Below are positions 1 through 9,389 of a DNA stretch of 64,000 bases, piece by piece. Positions within the stretch are counted from its first letter, which is position 1; every line of letters begins with the position of its first letter. This DNA comes from Tolypothrix sp. PCC 7910 (lineage in GTDB: Bacteria > Cyanobacteriota > Cyanobacteriia > Cyanobacteriales > Nostocaceae): NCBI RefSeq assembly GCF_011769525.1, contig NZ_CP050440.1, positions 1,427,501-1,491,500 on the forward strand, given 5' to 3'. The position numbers and the translations under genes are program-made. The notes under the pieces were generated by a model, which made no database searches, was not told the DNA's origin, and saw only the letters and a list, made by a program, of their open reading frames with translations.

Positions 1-47
1 GTGCGTAGCTGGAAACATCGCTTTGCTATGGCAAATTCTGATTTACA

Positions 48-270
48 ACTCGTGAATCAGGTTCACGAATTCGTGCATCAGGTTTACAACTTGTGAATCA
101 AGTGCACGAACTCGTGCATCAAGTTCACGAACTCGTGAATCAAGTGCACGAACTCGTGAATCAAGTGCACGAACTCATGCATCAAGTGCACGAACTCGTG
201 AATCAAGTGCACGAACTCGTGCATCAAGTTTTCAATTCGTGCCGCAAGTGCACAATTTGTGAATCAAAAT
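48..270. repeat. 21-bp tandem repeat (minisatellite)
   Basis: About ten to eleven imperfect copies of a 21-bp unit of the type gtgaatcaagtgcacgaactc lie head to tail and decay at both edges. Because 21 is a multiple of three, one plus-strand frame (93-293) stays open and reads a heptad, NQVHELV, with hydrophobic residues spaced as in a coiled coil. That frame has no convincing ribosome site and ends in unrelated residues, so I treat this as a non-coding repeat. A short coiled-coil peptide cannot be excluded. Confidence 0.8.
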
Positions 271-496
271 CAGAGGTTGTAAATCGAGGTTAAGATGCTA
301 AAAATCTGATATTGAGAGTAAATTTAGCAAATTTAACCGCAATTATGCTGTTTCTAAATCCCACGGTTCTAAAATTTCTGTAGCTTTACTCAGGCTGATG
401 TGTCTGCTGATTGCGTATGTTGATGATATATAGCGAACTCAGCATAAAGTATTATCAGGGTTCTCTATGTGAAATTCATCCACATAGGAAAACTTT

Positions 497-868
497 ATGA
501 GGCAACAGAAACGAAATTCCAGGGCATTAACCAAAGCTGAACGTCGAATTGAAGGATTGCAGATGATTGACCCTGACCTAGATTTTGGTAATGAGTTTTC
601 AATTGCTAATTATAATGGCAAGGTTCAGCAGTTGCGAGAGAAGCTAGCTGCTTATAACCAAGCAAAAACGTTAGTAGAAAAGACACAGACTGCATTAGTT
701 GATGCTGAACGTGTCTTAAATAATTATTCTGAGCATATGCTGTTGAATGTTGCCTCTCGTTATGGCAAGAATAGTGATGAGTATGGGATGGCTGGTGGAA
801 CGCGCAAGTCAGAGCGACGAAAACCACGCCCAGCTGCCAAGCCATCTGTGACATCTACGGAAGCTTAA
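497..868 (+). CDS. conserved hypothetical small coiled-coil protein
   Basis: This codes for 123 residues, highly charged and mostly helical, with a predicted coiled coil at about residues 40-75 (KVQQLREKLAAYNQAKTLVEKTQ). The tail is basic and rich in Lys, Arg and Pro. There is no signal peptide or membrane segment. AGGAAA lies just upstream of the ATG. Codon use and an intact frame support a real gene, and similar short proteins are common in filamentous cyanobacteria. I do not recognise a function. It stands alone upstream of the histidine kinase gene, with about 185 bases between them. Confidence 0.6.
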   Translation: MRQQKRNSRALTKAERRIEGLQMIDPDLDFGNEFSIANYNGKVQQLREKLAAYNQAKTLVEKTQTALVDAERVLNNYSEHMLLNVASRYGKNSDEYGMAGGTRKSERRKPRPAAKPSVTSTEA

Positions 869-1053
869 GTTGAGAGGCAGGGTGCGATCGCTTGCGGCAT
901 CGCATCCTTTGTATTAGATGGGTTGCTATTGAGAATTTCCCAATTATTGCCATAAATATGGGCATTCTATTATTCAAGAAGGCAGGAAACATTCCTTCTG
1001 CCTCCTGCCCTCTGCCTTTCCTGGTCAAGAGAAATTAATTTCATACGGGCCTT

Positions 1054-3270
1054 ATGTTACAGCCATTTTCTCTGTTGCAGCGGTTTTCTGTAAAGTTGCC
1101 AAGTACCAAGACATCACTGACACGCAAAACTTTGCGGAATATGACTCTGCGAGTAGCAGGGGTTGTCTTGATTTCCACAGGTGTGAGTTACTTTCACGTT
1201 ATATCTAATTTGGAAGTACAAACCAAAAAGCAGTTAGAGAAATACATTACTGAACGAGGACAGCGAGAAAGCGCTATTTTTAAACTTGCCCAAGACAATC
1301 TCATATTTTTGCAGCAGCAGATTTTAGAACAAATTAAGCAACCGAGTAATCGTGATTTTGCCGCAGAGTTCGATCGCGTACATTTTCGCTGGTCGGATGG
1401 AACTGTACGGAATGCACCTCAAGCACAACCTATCTCTGCATTTGATACGGCTCAATATCCCACAACATATATTAGTCGAGATAGTCAAATGGATGCGACA
1501 CTCAAACGGGTGTTTATGACTGGTTATAACTTGGTTCAAGCTTATGGCCCGGCGTGGAGTGTGCGCTTTCCAGATACTTATTTCAATACGCCTCAAAAGA
1601 ATAGTGTACTTTACTGGAAAGGCGTACCCCTGAATCTCAAAGGGCCGCCTGACTTCGATTTGACCAAAGAAGAATTTTTCTATATAGCCGATCCCGCCCA
1701 TAATCCTACACGCAAACCTGCATGGACAGGTGTTTATCGCGATCCAAATGTCAACATTTGGATGGTGTCTGCAATTGTTCCTGTGTATGATGGCGATCGC
1801 TTTTTGGGGACTACTGGACATGATATTGTGCTGACAGATTTGATGGAACAAACCATCAAAAATCGCTTACCAGGAACTTACAATTTAATTTTTCGTGGTG
1901 ATGGACGGTTGATTGCTCATCCTGATTACATGGATAAAATTGAGCAAGCGCAAGGTCAGCTGAAAATTAGCAGTATTAATGACTCTCATGTCCAAAAAAT
2001 TTGGCAACTAGCTCAAAATCAAACTAGAAGCGTGATCGAGAATTCCCAAAACAATGAATTCTTAGCGATCGCACGTTTAGCTGGCCCCGATTGGTATTTT
2101 GTCACAGTTTATCCCAAGTCTTTGCTATCAGGAGCCGCCTTTGACACGGCGCGATTTGTGCTGGCGGCTGGTGCTTTGGCACTGCTTGTGGAAGTGATAC
2201 TGTTATTTTCGGTGCTACAACAACAGGTTGCTAAACCACTACAGAATTTAACAGTTGCTAGCGATCAACTGACCAATGGTAATTTTGAGATTAATCTTGA
2301 TGTCACTCGCCAAGATGAGTTAGGGCGATTGGCTAATTCTTTTAATAGTATGGCTAGTCAGTTAAAAACTTCATTTACTCAACTGGAACAAGCAAATGCG
2401 GAATTAGAACAACGGGTGACAGAGAGAACAACTGAGTTACAAAATACAGTTAAAGAACTGCATCGCACCCAGGCGCAGATGATCCAAAGTGAAAAAATGT
2501 CGGCGCTGGGACAAATGGTAGCGGGAGTTGCTCACGAAATTAATAATCCCATCAATTTTATTCACGGTAATCTCAGTTATGTCACCAACTATAGCCAAGA
2601 TTTACTCGAACTAATCCAACTTTATCAGGAATATTTGCTGAGTCCACCACAGGAAATAGAAGAAAGACTATCAGAAATTGATTTAGATTTTTTAGCAGAA
2701 GATTTAAATAAAATTCTGCAATCAATGGCAAATGGAACTGGGCGGGTGCGGGAGATTGTTTTATCACTGCGTAATTTTTCCCGCCTTGATGAAGCAGACT
2801 GCAAAATTGTGGATATTCATGAAGGTATTGATAGCACAATCATGATTGTGCAGCATCGTCTCAATGCTACTAATGAACGCCCCGAAATTATCATCATTAA
2901 AGACTATGATAGTTTACCCCAGACTGAATGCTATGCAGGGGAATTAAATCAGGCGTTGATGAATGTATTGGCGAATGCAATTGATGCCTTGGAAGCGTCA
3001 TCTACACCCATAATTACCATCCGCACTCAAGCAATCGACGGTGCAATTATAATTGCGATCGCAGATAACGGAGCCGGAATGACTGAAGCGGTGCGATCGC
3101 GCATTTTCGATCCGTTTTTTACAACTAAACCTGTGGGTAAAGGTACAGGATTAGGATTGTTTATTAGCTATCAAATCATTACCCAACGGCATGGCGGTAA
3201 GTTGTATTGTAATTCTGGCGTGGGAGAAGGTTCGGAATTTGTCATAGAAATTCCCCTGCGGCAAAGGTGA
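1054..3270 (+). CDS. membrane sensor histidine kinase (Cache-HAMP-HisKA-HATPase)
   Basis: A 738-residue hybrid-free sensor kinase. The first membrane helix is at about residues 29-48. A long periplasmic Cache-type sensor region follows (about 60-350, with the typical DPAHNP...WTGVYRDP...[14 protein letters not shown] stretch). The second helix is at about 367-390, then a HAMP linker and a coiled coil (about 445-480). The HisKA domain has the phospho-acceptor His494 in GVAHEINNP. The ATPase domain shows the N box (NVLANAIDA), DNGAGM and GKGTGLGL. All catalytic boxes are present, so it should autophosphorylate. No response regulator gene is adjacent, which makes it an orphan kinase. The ligand is unknown; Cache domains usually bind small metabolites outside the cytoplasm. 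Confidence 0.92.
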   Translation: MLQPFSLLQRFSVKLPSTKTSLTRKTLRNMTLRVAGVVLISTGVSYFHVISNLEVQTKKQLEKYITERGQRESAIFKLAQDNLIFLQQQILEQIKQPSNRDFAAEFDRVHFRWSDGTVRNAPQAQPISAFDTAQYPTTYISRDSQMDATLKRVFMTGYNLVQAYGPAWSVRFPDTYFNTPQKNSVLYWKGVPLNLKGPPDFDLTKEEFFYIADPAHNPTRKPAWTGVYRDPNVNIWMVSAIVPVYDGDRFLGTTGHDIVLTDLMEQTIKNRLPGTYNLIFRGDGRLIAHPDYMDKIEQAQGQLKISSINDSHVQKIWQLAQNQTRSVIENSQNNEFLAIARLAGPDWYFVTVYPKSLLSGAAFDTARFVLAAGALALLVEVILLFSVLQQQVAKPLQNLTVASDQLTNGNFEINLDVTRQDELGRLANSFNSMASQLKTSFTQLEQANAELEQRVTERTTELQNTVKELHRTQAQMIQSEKMSALGQMVAGVAHEINNPINFIHGNLSYVTNYSQDLLELIQLYQEYLLSPPQEIEERLSEIDLDFLAEDLNKILQSMANGTGRVREIVLSLRNFSRLDEADCKIVDIHEGIDSTIMIVQHRLNATNERPEIIIIKDYDSLPQTECYAGELNQALMNVLANAIDALEASSTPIITIRTQAIDGAIIIAIADNGAGMTEAVRSRIFDPFFTTKPVGKGTGLGLFISYQIITQRHGGKLYCNSGVGEGSEFVIEIPLRQR

Positions 3271-3597
3271 TACTATTTTAGATTTTAGATTTTGGATTTT
3301 GCAGAAAGTTGAGCCAGTGCGTTGAACAGGTTCCCCTACTTGTAGCAACTGCCGTCAAACTTTCCAATCCGTCTTGGAAATTGCATTCTGAGTTAGGCTT
3401 GTGTAAATCCATCGGACGCAATTACTTTTCAAATTGGCGTGAGTATGTAGTTTTTGCTTAAATGTGTTTATATGTTTTGCAATCTAAAAATATTAAATAC
3501 TTAACTTTGTGTAATATTACTCAGCAGCCATTTGTCATTTTGCTGGTTACAATTGTGTCGTCATTTGTAGCCCAAGAACGGAGGCGAGAATTATTAC
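3271..3597. other. intergenic region, no gene seen
   Basis: The region is AT-rich with short repeats of the form ttttagattttagattttgg directly after the kinase stop. A short stretch resembles the dispersed 'gagccagtgcgttgaacaggttcccc' sequence seen between cyanobacterial genes. GGAGG at about 3580 is the likely ribosome site of the next gene. I see no other coding signal. Confidence 0.5.
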
Positions 3598-4272
3598 ATG
3601 GCTCTTTCTGAAACAATTATTGAATTAGTTGTTGATAAAGTATTGATTGGTGGGATTGTTTTGGTTGCAGGTTACTGGCTGAATAAGAGATTTGAGGTAT
3701 TTAAGAATGAAACTAATGAAAAATATCATCAAAGACAACTGATTGCAGAGCTTGAGCAGCAACAGCAGCAACAAATATCTGAGCTAGAAAATCAGATTAC
3801 TATGGCTAGGCATAATGCAGAGCTTGAGTTTATCGAAAGACAAATATCTGAGTTTTACTGGCCTATATACTTGCGGCTAGAAAAAGATAATGTCATGTGG
3901 AAGCGAATCAAATCCCTGAGTAATGAACAAAATGTTTTACCTGAAGCGGCAAGTATTGCGATAGAGAAAGAATTTATTCTGAAGAATCATCAAGAAATAG
4001 TTGAAATTATCGAATCTAAAATTCATTTGGCGGAAAATGCAAATAATGGCAAAGATTTGATTAATGAGCTATTAAAATATATCAAGCATGTTGCAGTATA
4101 TAAAACAATACGTTCTGTAAAGGAACTCGAAAGATTTAATCCTGTAGATATGAATGAACCATTCCCCGAAAAGCTTTTTCCTTTAATTGAAAGTAACTTT
4201 CGCAGTCTACAGCATAAATATGAATACCTGAGAAATGTGAAATTTGGCGACCTTAACAAAGAAAGCTATTAA
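3598..4272 (+). CDS. hypothetical protein with N-terminal membrane helix and coiled coil
   Basis: This codes for 224 residues. One membrane segment lies at about residues 10-28 (VDKVLIGGIVLVAGYWLNK). A Gln-rich coiled coil follows (about 38-85, LEQQQQQQISELENQI), then a helical C-terminal half with no motif I know. The layout is an inner-membrane anchor with a cytoplasmic helical body. The gene is convergent with the DUF2267 gene, and a shared hairpin lies between them. No function is assigned. Confidence 0.6.
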   Translation: MALSETIIELVVDKVLIGGIVLVAGYWLNKRFEVFKNETNEKYHQRQLIAELEQQQQQQISELENQITMARHNAELEFIERQISEFYWPIYLRLEKDNVMWKRIKSLSNEQNVLPEAASIAIEKEFILKNHQEIVEIIESKIHLAENANNGKDLINELLKYIKHVAVYKTIRSVKELERFNPVDMNEPFPEKLFPLIESNFRSLQHKYEYLRNVKFGDLNKESY

Positions 4273-4283
4273 TAATAAAAAGC

Positions 4284-4310
4284 CTGTTTGCGATCGCGCT
4301 CCGCAAACAG
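4284..4310. terminator. bidirectional hairpin between convergent genes
   Basis: Perfect 9-bp arms CTGTTTGCG and CGCAAACAG enclose a 9-base loop that holds a HIP1-like core. The hairpin lies between the stops of two converging genes. An A-run precedes it and a few Ts follow, so it can serve as a terminator from both sides. Confidence 0.6.
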
Positions 4311-4333
4311 ACTTATTGGTTCTAGGGTTCTAA

Positions 4334-4873
4334 TTAAGCTTGTTCCCAAAGTGCACGAATGCGATCGGGAAGCCAACCGGCAATTTCCTGAATCCGTTCT
4401 TGAGAAAGTTCGTCTTTGGTTGCAGCAAACACGGCTTGAATTGCTTGGTCTCTGTCTACTGTTCCAGGTAGTCCACCTTCATTGGCGACTCTGGTCAGGA
4501 ATAGATTGGAATCAATACCAACGGGAGCCGGGCCTCTTAAAGGTTGGCGTACTCGGCTTAAAAATCTCACAATGGGGTTGGTGTCTTTCCAAAGTTCAGC
4601 TACTTCCAACTGGAGTGCTTTTTCATCTGTAGGTACAGCTTCTGTATGCAGTTCTGACTCAACGCGATCGATAGCATCTGTTGTCATTAAGTCTCGCATG
4701 ACGCGAAATACAACTTCGCTAAAGTCTCTTGCATCATATAAATCTGCGAATCCGCTTCTAACCATGACTTTTTCTAGGAAAGAGCGATGTTCGTCTGCGA
4801 TCGCAGTTCTAGAATCTTCAATCTCTGTGGGGTCAACTTCTGGAATGTTGGCTCTGAATGTTTGATCGGGCAT
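4334..4873 (-). CDS. DUF2267 family protein
   Basis: A cytoplasmic protein of 179 residues from the internal ATG (MPDQTFRAN). The open frame extends 19 codons further upstream but without a family-like sequence. It matches the DUF2267 pattern: a helical protein with FLEKVMVRSGFADLYDARDFSEVVFRVMRDLMT near the N-terminus, and a repeat of the unit towards the C-terminus (FLTRVANEGGLPGTVDRDQAIQAVFAATKDELS). The biochemical role of the family is unknown; members are often stress-associated. The gene is monocistronic and ends at the shared hairpin. Confidence 0.75.
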   Translation of the reverse strand: MPDQTFRANIPEVDPTEIEDSRTAIADEHRSFLEKVMVRSGFADLYDARDFSEVVFRVMRDLMTTDAIDRVESELHTEAVPTDEKALQLEVAELWKDTNPIVRFLSRVRQPLRGPAPVGIDSNLFLTRVANEGGLPGTVDRDQAIQAVFAATKDELSQERIQEIAGWLPDRIRALWEQA

Positions 4874-5108
4874 AGTTTTTCTTCTAGTTCTGAATATTGA
4901 GTTTTTATGCTTACCTATGTAAGGTCGCACAAATCAAAAAGCCTTGGTGTCGTCCAGAAGTTCGAGATGTCATCTATCCAAAAGTAAGAAATCTCAAACA
5001 TAACAACCACAGGAAGCGATCGCCCATCTATGTGAAAAAAAGTCAGAATAGATACATTTCCTAACTGTTCTAGCAGCAGATCAAAATCGCAGTAGTGGAG
5101 GTAATAAC

Positions 5109-5825
5109 GTGCAAATTGAGCAGACAGAGGTAATAATTTCCACGCCTGATGGAAAAATGCCAGCTTGGTTATGTACATCTACTGGTGGTGAACGCCAACC
5201 AGCCATCCTGTTGCTGATGGAAGCATTTGGTTTAACATCGCATATTAAAGATATCGCCGCCAGAATTGCTCAGGAAGGTTACGTAGTTCTGGCTCCAGAT
5301 TTGTATTATCGTGAGTTGCCAAACAATAAATTCGGATATGAGGAAGTTGAGCAAGCGCGGGCGATGATGTTTCGCCTCAATTTCGGTAAGCCGATGGAAG
5401 AGGACATTAGGGCGGCGTTAGCTTATGTAAAATCACGAGACGATGTGTATCCAGATAAGATAGGCGTAACTGGCTTTTGCTTAGGTGGAGGTTTGACTAT
5501 TTTCAGCGCTTGCTATTTATCAGCAGAGATTGCAGCTGCGGCTCCATTCTACGGTGTGGTTTTGGATGAGTGGATAGATGCAGTCAAAAATATTACAGTT
5601 CCAGTTTACTTGTTCTTTGGTGGTCAAGATCCATTTATTCCAGGCGATCGCATTAAACAAATCGATTCTCGCTTTCAAGAACTTGGTAAGGAATACACCT
5701 TGAAAGTTTATCCTGATGCCGATCATGGATTTTTCTGTGATGAGCGTTCTACTTACAATCCCTTAGCAGCCGCAGATGCTTGGCGGGAACTGACACAATT
5801 TTTCCATAAACATCTCCGCGAGTGA
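5109..5825 (+). CDS. dienelactone hydrolase family protein
   Basis: An alpha/beta hydrolase of 238 residues, the usual length for this family. The nucleophile elbow is GFCLGGG (Cys), the acid lies in GGQDPFIP, and the histidine is in DADHGFF, so a Cys-Asp-His triad is complete. The family hydrolyses lactones such as dienelactone and other small esters; the substrate here is unknown. The start is GTG at 5109, with GGAGG about 8 bases upstream. The protein should be cytoplasmic, as no signal peptide is seen. Confidence 0.88.
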   Translation: MQIEQTEVIISTPDGKMPAWLCTSTGGERQPAILLLMEAFGLTSHIKDIAARIAQEGYVVLAPDLYYRELPNNKFGYEEVEQARAMMFRLNFGKPMEEDIRAALAYVKSRDDVYPDKIGVTGFCLGGGLTIFSACYLSAEIAAAAPFYGVVLDEWIDAVKNITVPVYLFFGGQDPFIPGDRIKQIDSRFQELGKEYTLKVYPDADHGFFCDERSTYNPLAAADAWRELTQFFHKHLRE

Positions 5826-6107
5826 AGCTGTGTAAACATTGGGTTCTCGCCAATGTGAATATACCCTGTTTTCAAACTTCCTCTATATCATAAACAAGCA
5901 GAAGATTTACTTTTTACCTCATCTGAAAGGTAAATCTTTTGTGACATAAAACTGTCGGTAGCCCAAAAATCTGAGTGCCTAAAACCGAATTTTGTATTAG
6001 TAAATTCTGATATTACTGCATATTTACAATAGTACCCTTAGGGGTACTACACGTTTAAATTTTTGTTAATTACAGTGTATTTAAATAACTCAATCACAAG
6101 AAAAACT

Positions 6108-6695
6108 ATGGCACTCGTTTCTACATTTGAAGTATTATTGAAGCCACAACTTCCACCCGTTAAAGGACTAGAAAACCTGAGCCGTAAGGTAATTCAAGGC
6201 TATTTCTTGACCATTGCTAACGTGAACTTTTTTCCTGTTACACTATCTTTAGTATTTACGGTCAAATTCCCCAGCGATCCTACTAATCCAACAGCACTTC
6301 CCAAAAATTTTGATGATTTTCTCGAAGCTGTAGATATTTCAGGAGTAAACATCATCTCAAATTCTTCACTTGTGCCTGAAAAAGTTCCACAAAATAACAA
6401 AGCACGTCTGACTTTTACGATTCCTGAAAATGGTACTAGTTTACTACTTTTGCAACCTGATATTACAAAAGCATCTGTAACTTCAGGAGCCAACTTTGAG
6501 GCTCGTGGGTATGTAGAAATTTTCTTGTCTTCACTTTCTGGTTCAGATTCAGCTACTTTGCTTGTAACACCTGAACACCGTGGTACTTTCTTCAAAGATA
6601 TAACCAGTAATAACCCAGATAAGGTTTCACTCGATCAAATAGCTTATGCTCTCCCAGTTAGCAATGGAGGAGTATTTAAACTCTCTAATCAGTAA
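6108..6695 (+). CDS. hypothetical protein, beta-rich
   Basis: This codes for 195 residues from the ATG at 6108 (MALVSTFEVLL). A longer frame from 6063 adds 15 residues but has no ribosome site. The protein is rich in Val, Thr, Ser and Phe with alternating hydrophobicity, as in beta-sandwich proteins, and has no signal peptide, membrane helix or Cys. I do not recognise the family. A strong hairpin terminator follows. The upstream region is AT-rich and holds the palindromic run tacccttaggggta at about 6033. Confidence 0.55.
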   Translation: MALVSTFEVLLKPQLPPVKGLENLSRKVIQGYFLTIANVNFFPVTLSLVFTVKFPSDPTNPTALPKNFDDFLEAVDISGVNIISNSSLVPEKVPQNNKARLTFTIPENGTSLLLLQPDITKASVTSGANFEARGYVEIFLSSLSGSDSATLLVTPEHRGTFFKDITSNNPDKVSLDQIAYALPVSNGGVFKLSNQ

Positions 6696-6728
6696 GTAAT
6701 TTTTCATCTACTTGCTGTAATTAATTAG

Positions 6729-6757
6729 TTGGGGGATAGATTTAATCTATCCCCCAA
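6729..6757. terminator. strong hairpin terminator
   Basis: Two perfect 14-bp arms (TTGGGGGATAGATT and its complement) are separated by one base. The hairpin sits between the converging genes that end at 6695 and 6799. A T-rich stretch follows on the plus strand. Confidence 0.75.
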
Positions 6758-6798
6758 TATTGAGCTTTTATTAAAATCAAATTTTCAACAATTTTCAT

Positions 6799-7617
6799 TT
6801 ATCCTAAAAATTGATTGAGTAGCCGTCCAAATTCACCCGCGTGAAAATTCCCCTCAGCAGGTTTTCGGTTTTGCTGTGCTGGTTCTAAATAAAGGTATTT
6901 ACAAGAAACATTAGTAAATTGAGTATGCTGTTGAATCACCCATTTAAAAATACAGGCTCCCGTTAACACAGCAAAAGAAAAATCTGTATTTTGCAACTCG
7001 GAATGGCTAAAATCAGCATCAGTTAAATTGGCTTTTCTAAAAGATGTTCCGGGATGGCTGTGGATAGATTGAATCAGCCATTGAAAAATTCGGAAGGTGA
7101 CAATGGCAGAAAATATCATGAGCAGTAACAGAAAAAATCCCTGAATTGCTACTCCATCACCAAAGCTAGAAAAACTCACTAAAGCCAAACAGATTGTGAA
7201 CACCAGCATTACTGCAAATAATCCTGAAATAGCGCCAATGCCAAAGAAATTGGTAACTTGGGGAAAATGAAAGCTGATACTATCTCTTAGAAAAATTTCC
7301 GCCAAAAAAGCTAATATCGGCAGTACACCAAATAAGAAGTTGATAGCGCGATCGCTCAACAACCGATTTAACATATAGGCGAAGATAATACAGGAGCCGA
7401 ATAAAACCACAGGACTAACTATAGCGCTAACAATCAGCATCATAGCTTGGCGATCGCTCTGTCCAGTTTTGACTTGTTGTAAGTTTGCTCCTGTTAAAGT
7501 TGCACCTGAGAAATTACATCCCCGCAAATCTGAACCACTAAAATCTGCGCCAGCCAAATCTTGTCCTTTAAAGGAGCAATTTTGCAAGTTCTGGTTGCTA
7601 TAGTTGAGGTTAGCCAT
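6799..7617 (-). CDS. membrane protein with split pentapeptide repeats
   Basis: A protein of 272 residues in three parts. Pentapeptide repeats (A(D/N)LXX type) lie at about residues 3-48. About four membrane helices (60-195) follow, and then a second short pentapeptide block (about 203-230, FRKANLTDADFSHSELQNTDFS). Pentapeptide repeats form a right-handed beta helix and usually act in protein contacts. Having them on both sides of a membrane core is a known cyanobacterial arrangement with no established function. It lies just downstream of an insertion sequence. Confidence 0.75.
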   Translation of the reverse strand: MANLNYSNQNLQNCSFKGQDLAGADFSGSDLRGCNFSGATLTGANLQQVKTGQSDRQAMMLIVSAIVSPVVLFGSCIIFAYMLNRLLSDRAINFLFGVLPILAFLAEIFLRDSISFHFPQVTNFFGIGAISGLFAVMLVFTICLALVSFSSFGDGVAIQGFFLLLLMIFSAIVTFRIFQWLIQSIHSHPGTSFRKANLTDADFSHSELQNTDFSFAVLTGACIFKWVIQQHTQFTNVSCKYLYLEPAQQNRKPAEGNFHAGEFGRLLNQFLG

Positions 7618-7685
7618 TGTTGGTTGATTTGCTCCAGATAAACGGTGAGAGTGCGCTCGCTGTTCTTGTAGATGAACTCAATAAT

Positions 7686-8834
7686 AGACCCGTCCGAAAA
7701 CTCGCAAGCCTATATTTACAAGGCTTTGAGACCAGTCCTTGCAGATTCTGTTGCAATGGAACAATAAGTGTTTGATATAGTTACTGATAGTTTAGAGCAG
7801 AAAAATACATAATCTTGCCTAACGCAAACACAATTTTTAATTGATACTAATTTATGGCGCTATTCGGTAATACGAAAGTGCCAATTCGCAGTCTTACTAG
7901 ACCACAAACTAACAAAACTATTTCATTATAAACATCAGCATTTAATCTAAATCTTTGTGATGCCACTTGGAAAATTTTTACAATACGTATTAAATGCTCA
8001 ACAAATATACGCTTACTTGATAGAGCTTTATTTTCTTCTTTTTGTTGTTCATTTAATTGTTGTTTTCTTTTCTTCTTATGAGGGGTAGTAATATTATTCC
8101 CACCTTGATACGCTTTATCTCCCGTAAATTCTTGTTTTTCATCAAATTTTGTTTGTTGCTCTCTAAATAATTTTATGTCTGCTGTTGGCCCTGGAGAGCC
8201 TACTGTAACATCAATAATATCTTTTCCCTCTGGCAAGGAAACTATCTGGTTTTTTATAGTATGCTGTTTTTTCTTTCCCGAAAAGAACTTTTTCTGTTCT
8301 TCGTTGTCAGATGGTCTATCTATAGGCTGTTCTACGCTATCAACTAGCAACTTAAAATTCGTTAATATTTCTTGTATAATGAGCAAATCTCCTTCTTTAT
8401 TTTCTACTTGCTCTATTAAACTAGAAGGGAGAATCTTACGTAATATTTTTCTCCAGTAATGAAAAGTATCATTAGATAAAGTTTTTGATATACCAAACAT
8501 TATTCCTAAAACTTCAAATGTGGGTATTTGTCTCAGATAAAACAAGCACAAACATACTTGTTCTGGGATGGATAATAATTCTTTGCGTCCACCTCCACGA
8601 CGATGTATTCTAACTTTCTTCTGTTCCAATTTGAGTTGTTCTTCTTCATGACTGTTTTTAGCATAGTTTACAAGGTCAGTAAATTGGTCATAACTAATCC
8701 CCAAAAGTTGCTTTGCTCTTCGTGGATACTTTTGTATATAATCAAATATACTAATCATTTAATTAAATTTTGGTAGAGGGTCAATTTTACTTTCTACCAT
8801 TTTTTTGTACCCAATTCATATTCCGGACGTGTCT
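7686..8834 (-). mobile_element. insertion sequence, IS5-like, with both ends
   Basis: This is an 1149-bp element. The left end reads agacccgtccgaa. The right end, read inward on the minus strand, is agacacgtccgga: an imperfect terminal inverted repeat with 11 of 13 matches. Both ends are flanked by AAT (7683-7685 and 8835-8837), a probable 3-bp target duplication. One transposase gene fills the element on the minus strand. The ends, the duplication and the intact gene suggest a fairly recent insertion. Confidence 0.7.
7847..8758 (-). CDS. IS5-family DDE transposase
   Basis: This codes for 303 residues. A helix-turn-helix region lies at about residues 55-105 (RKELLSIPEQVCLCLFYLRQIPTFEVLGIMFGISKTLSNDTF). 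The DDE catalytic core of the DDE_Tnp_4 type follows: the first Asp in LLVDSVEQPI, the second in FTGDKAYQG, and the Glu in KRIFVEHLIRIVK. The frame is intact, so the protein may be active. It cuts and rejoins DNA at the element's inverted ends. Confidence 0.88.
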   Translation of the reverse strand: MISIFDYIQKYPRRAKQLLGISYDQFTDLVNYAKNSHEEEQLKLEQKKVRIHRRGGGRKELLSIPEQVCLCLFYLRQIPTFEVLGIMFGISKTLSNDTFHYWRKILRKILPSSLIEQVENKEGDLLIIQEILTNFKLLVDSVEQPIDRPSDNEEQKKFFSGKKKQHTIKNQIVSLPEGKDIIDVTVGSPGPTADIKLFREQQTKFDEKQEFTGDKAYQGGNNITTPHKKKRKQQLNEQQKEENKALSSKRIFVEHLIRIVKIFQVASQRFRLNADVYNEIVLLVCGLVRLRIGTFVLPNSAIN

Positions 8835-8917
8835 AATTACTAACTCGTAATTAAACGCAATATCTGCTCGCTCAATCAAAGATTTGGTAGCGTTCAACCA
8901 TAGTTATGGCATAAGTT

Positions 8918-9274
8918 TTAGGATAAGTTCTGTTGATCGTAGTGATCGCGCAATGCAGTAACCTCAGAAAAATGCACTTGCGACCAAGCGGCGATTTCTT
9001 GTAAAGGCTCCAGCAACGTCACCCCTAAGGAAGTGAGAGAGTACTCTACATTTTTTCGCTCCACTAACCCATGTCGTTCTAAGTTTCTCAATGTCTGCGT
9101 TAAAACTTTTTGAGAAATTCCCTCAATGCGGCGCTGAATCTGGCTGTAGCGTTTAGCTCCATAGGCGAGGCAATATATAACAATTACACTCCACTTGTCT
9201 GCAATCACATCGAGAATCTGTTGCGTGGGACAGTCGAGGGTAAATAGTTCTGGTTCTGGAAAATTACGCACCAT
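8918..9274 (-). CDS. HxlR-family transcription regulator
   Basis: A winged-helix regulator of 118 residues, the usual length. It has the family's N-terminal Cys (LDCPTQQILDVIADKWSVIVIYCLA) and the winged helix RYSQIQRRIEGISQKVLTQTLRNLERHGLV. HxlR proteins often sense reactive electrophiles or oxidants through the conserved Cys. The gene is divergent from the Old Yellow Enzyme gene, with a 115-bp shared promoter region. This is the classic layout for a regulator that controls its neighbour. Confidence 0.88.
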   Translation of the reverse strand: MVRNFPEPELFTLDCPTQQILDVIADKWSVIVIYCLAYGAKRYSQIQRRIEGISQKVLTQTLRNLERHGLVERKNVEYSLTSLGVTLLEPLQEIAAWSQVHFSEVTALRDHYDQQNLS

Positions 9275-9389
9275 TTGGTTAGTTACAAACTGTTGATTTT
9301 TACTTGTGGGGAATCAACAGATTATTCTACCCTTGGGCGGGAGTCCATGATTTTTCTGGCAGCTAATCACATTAACAGAGGTACTATCG

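Noticed and set aside
48-270. A CRISPR array at the left edge
   Set aside because: Repeats are head to tail without unique spacers and with a 21-bp period, so it is a tandem repeat.
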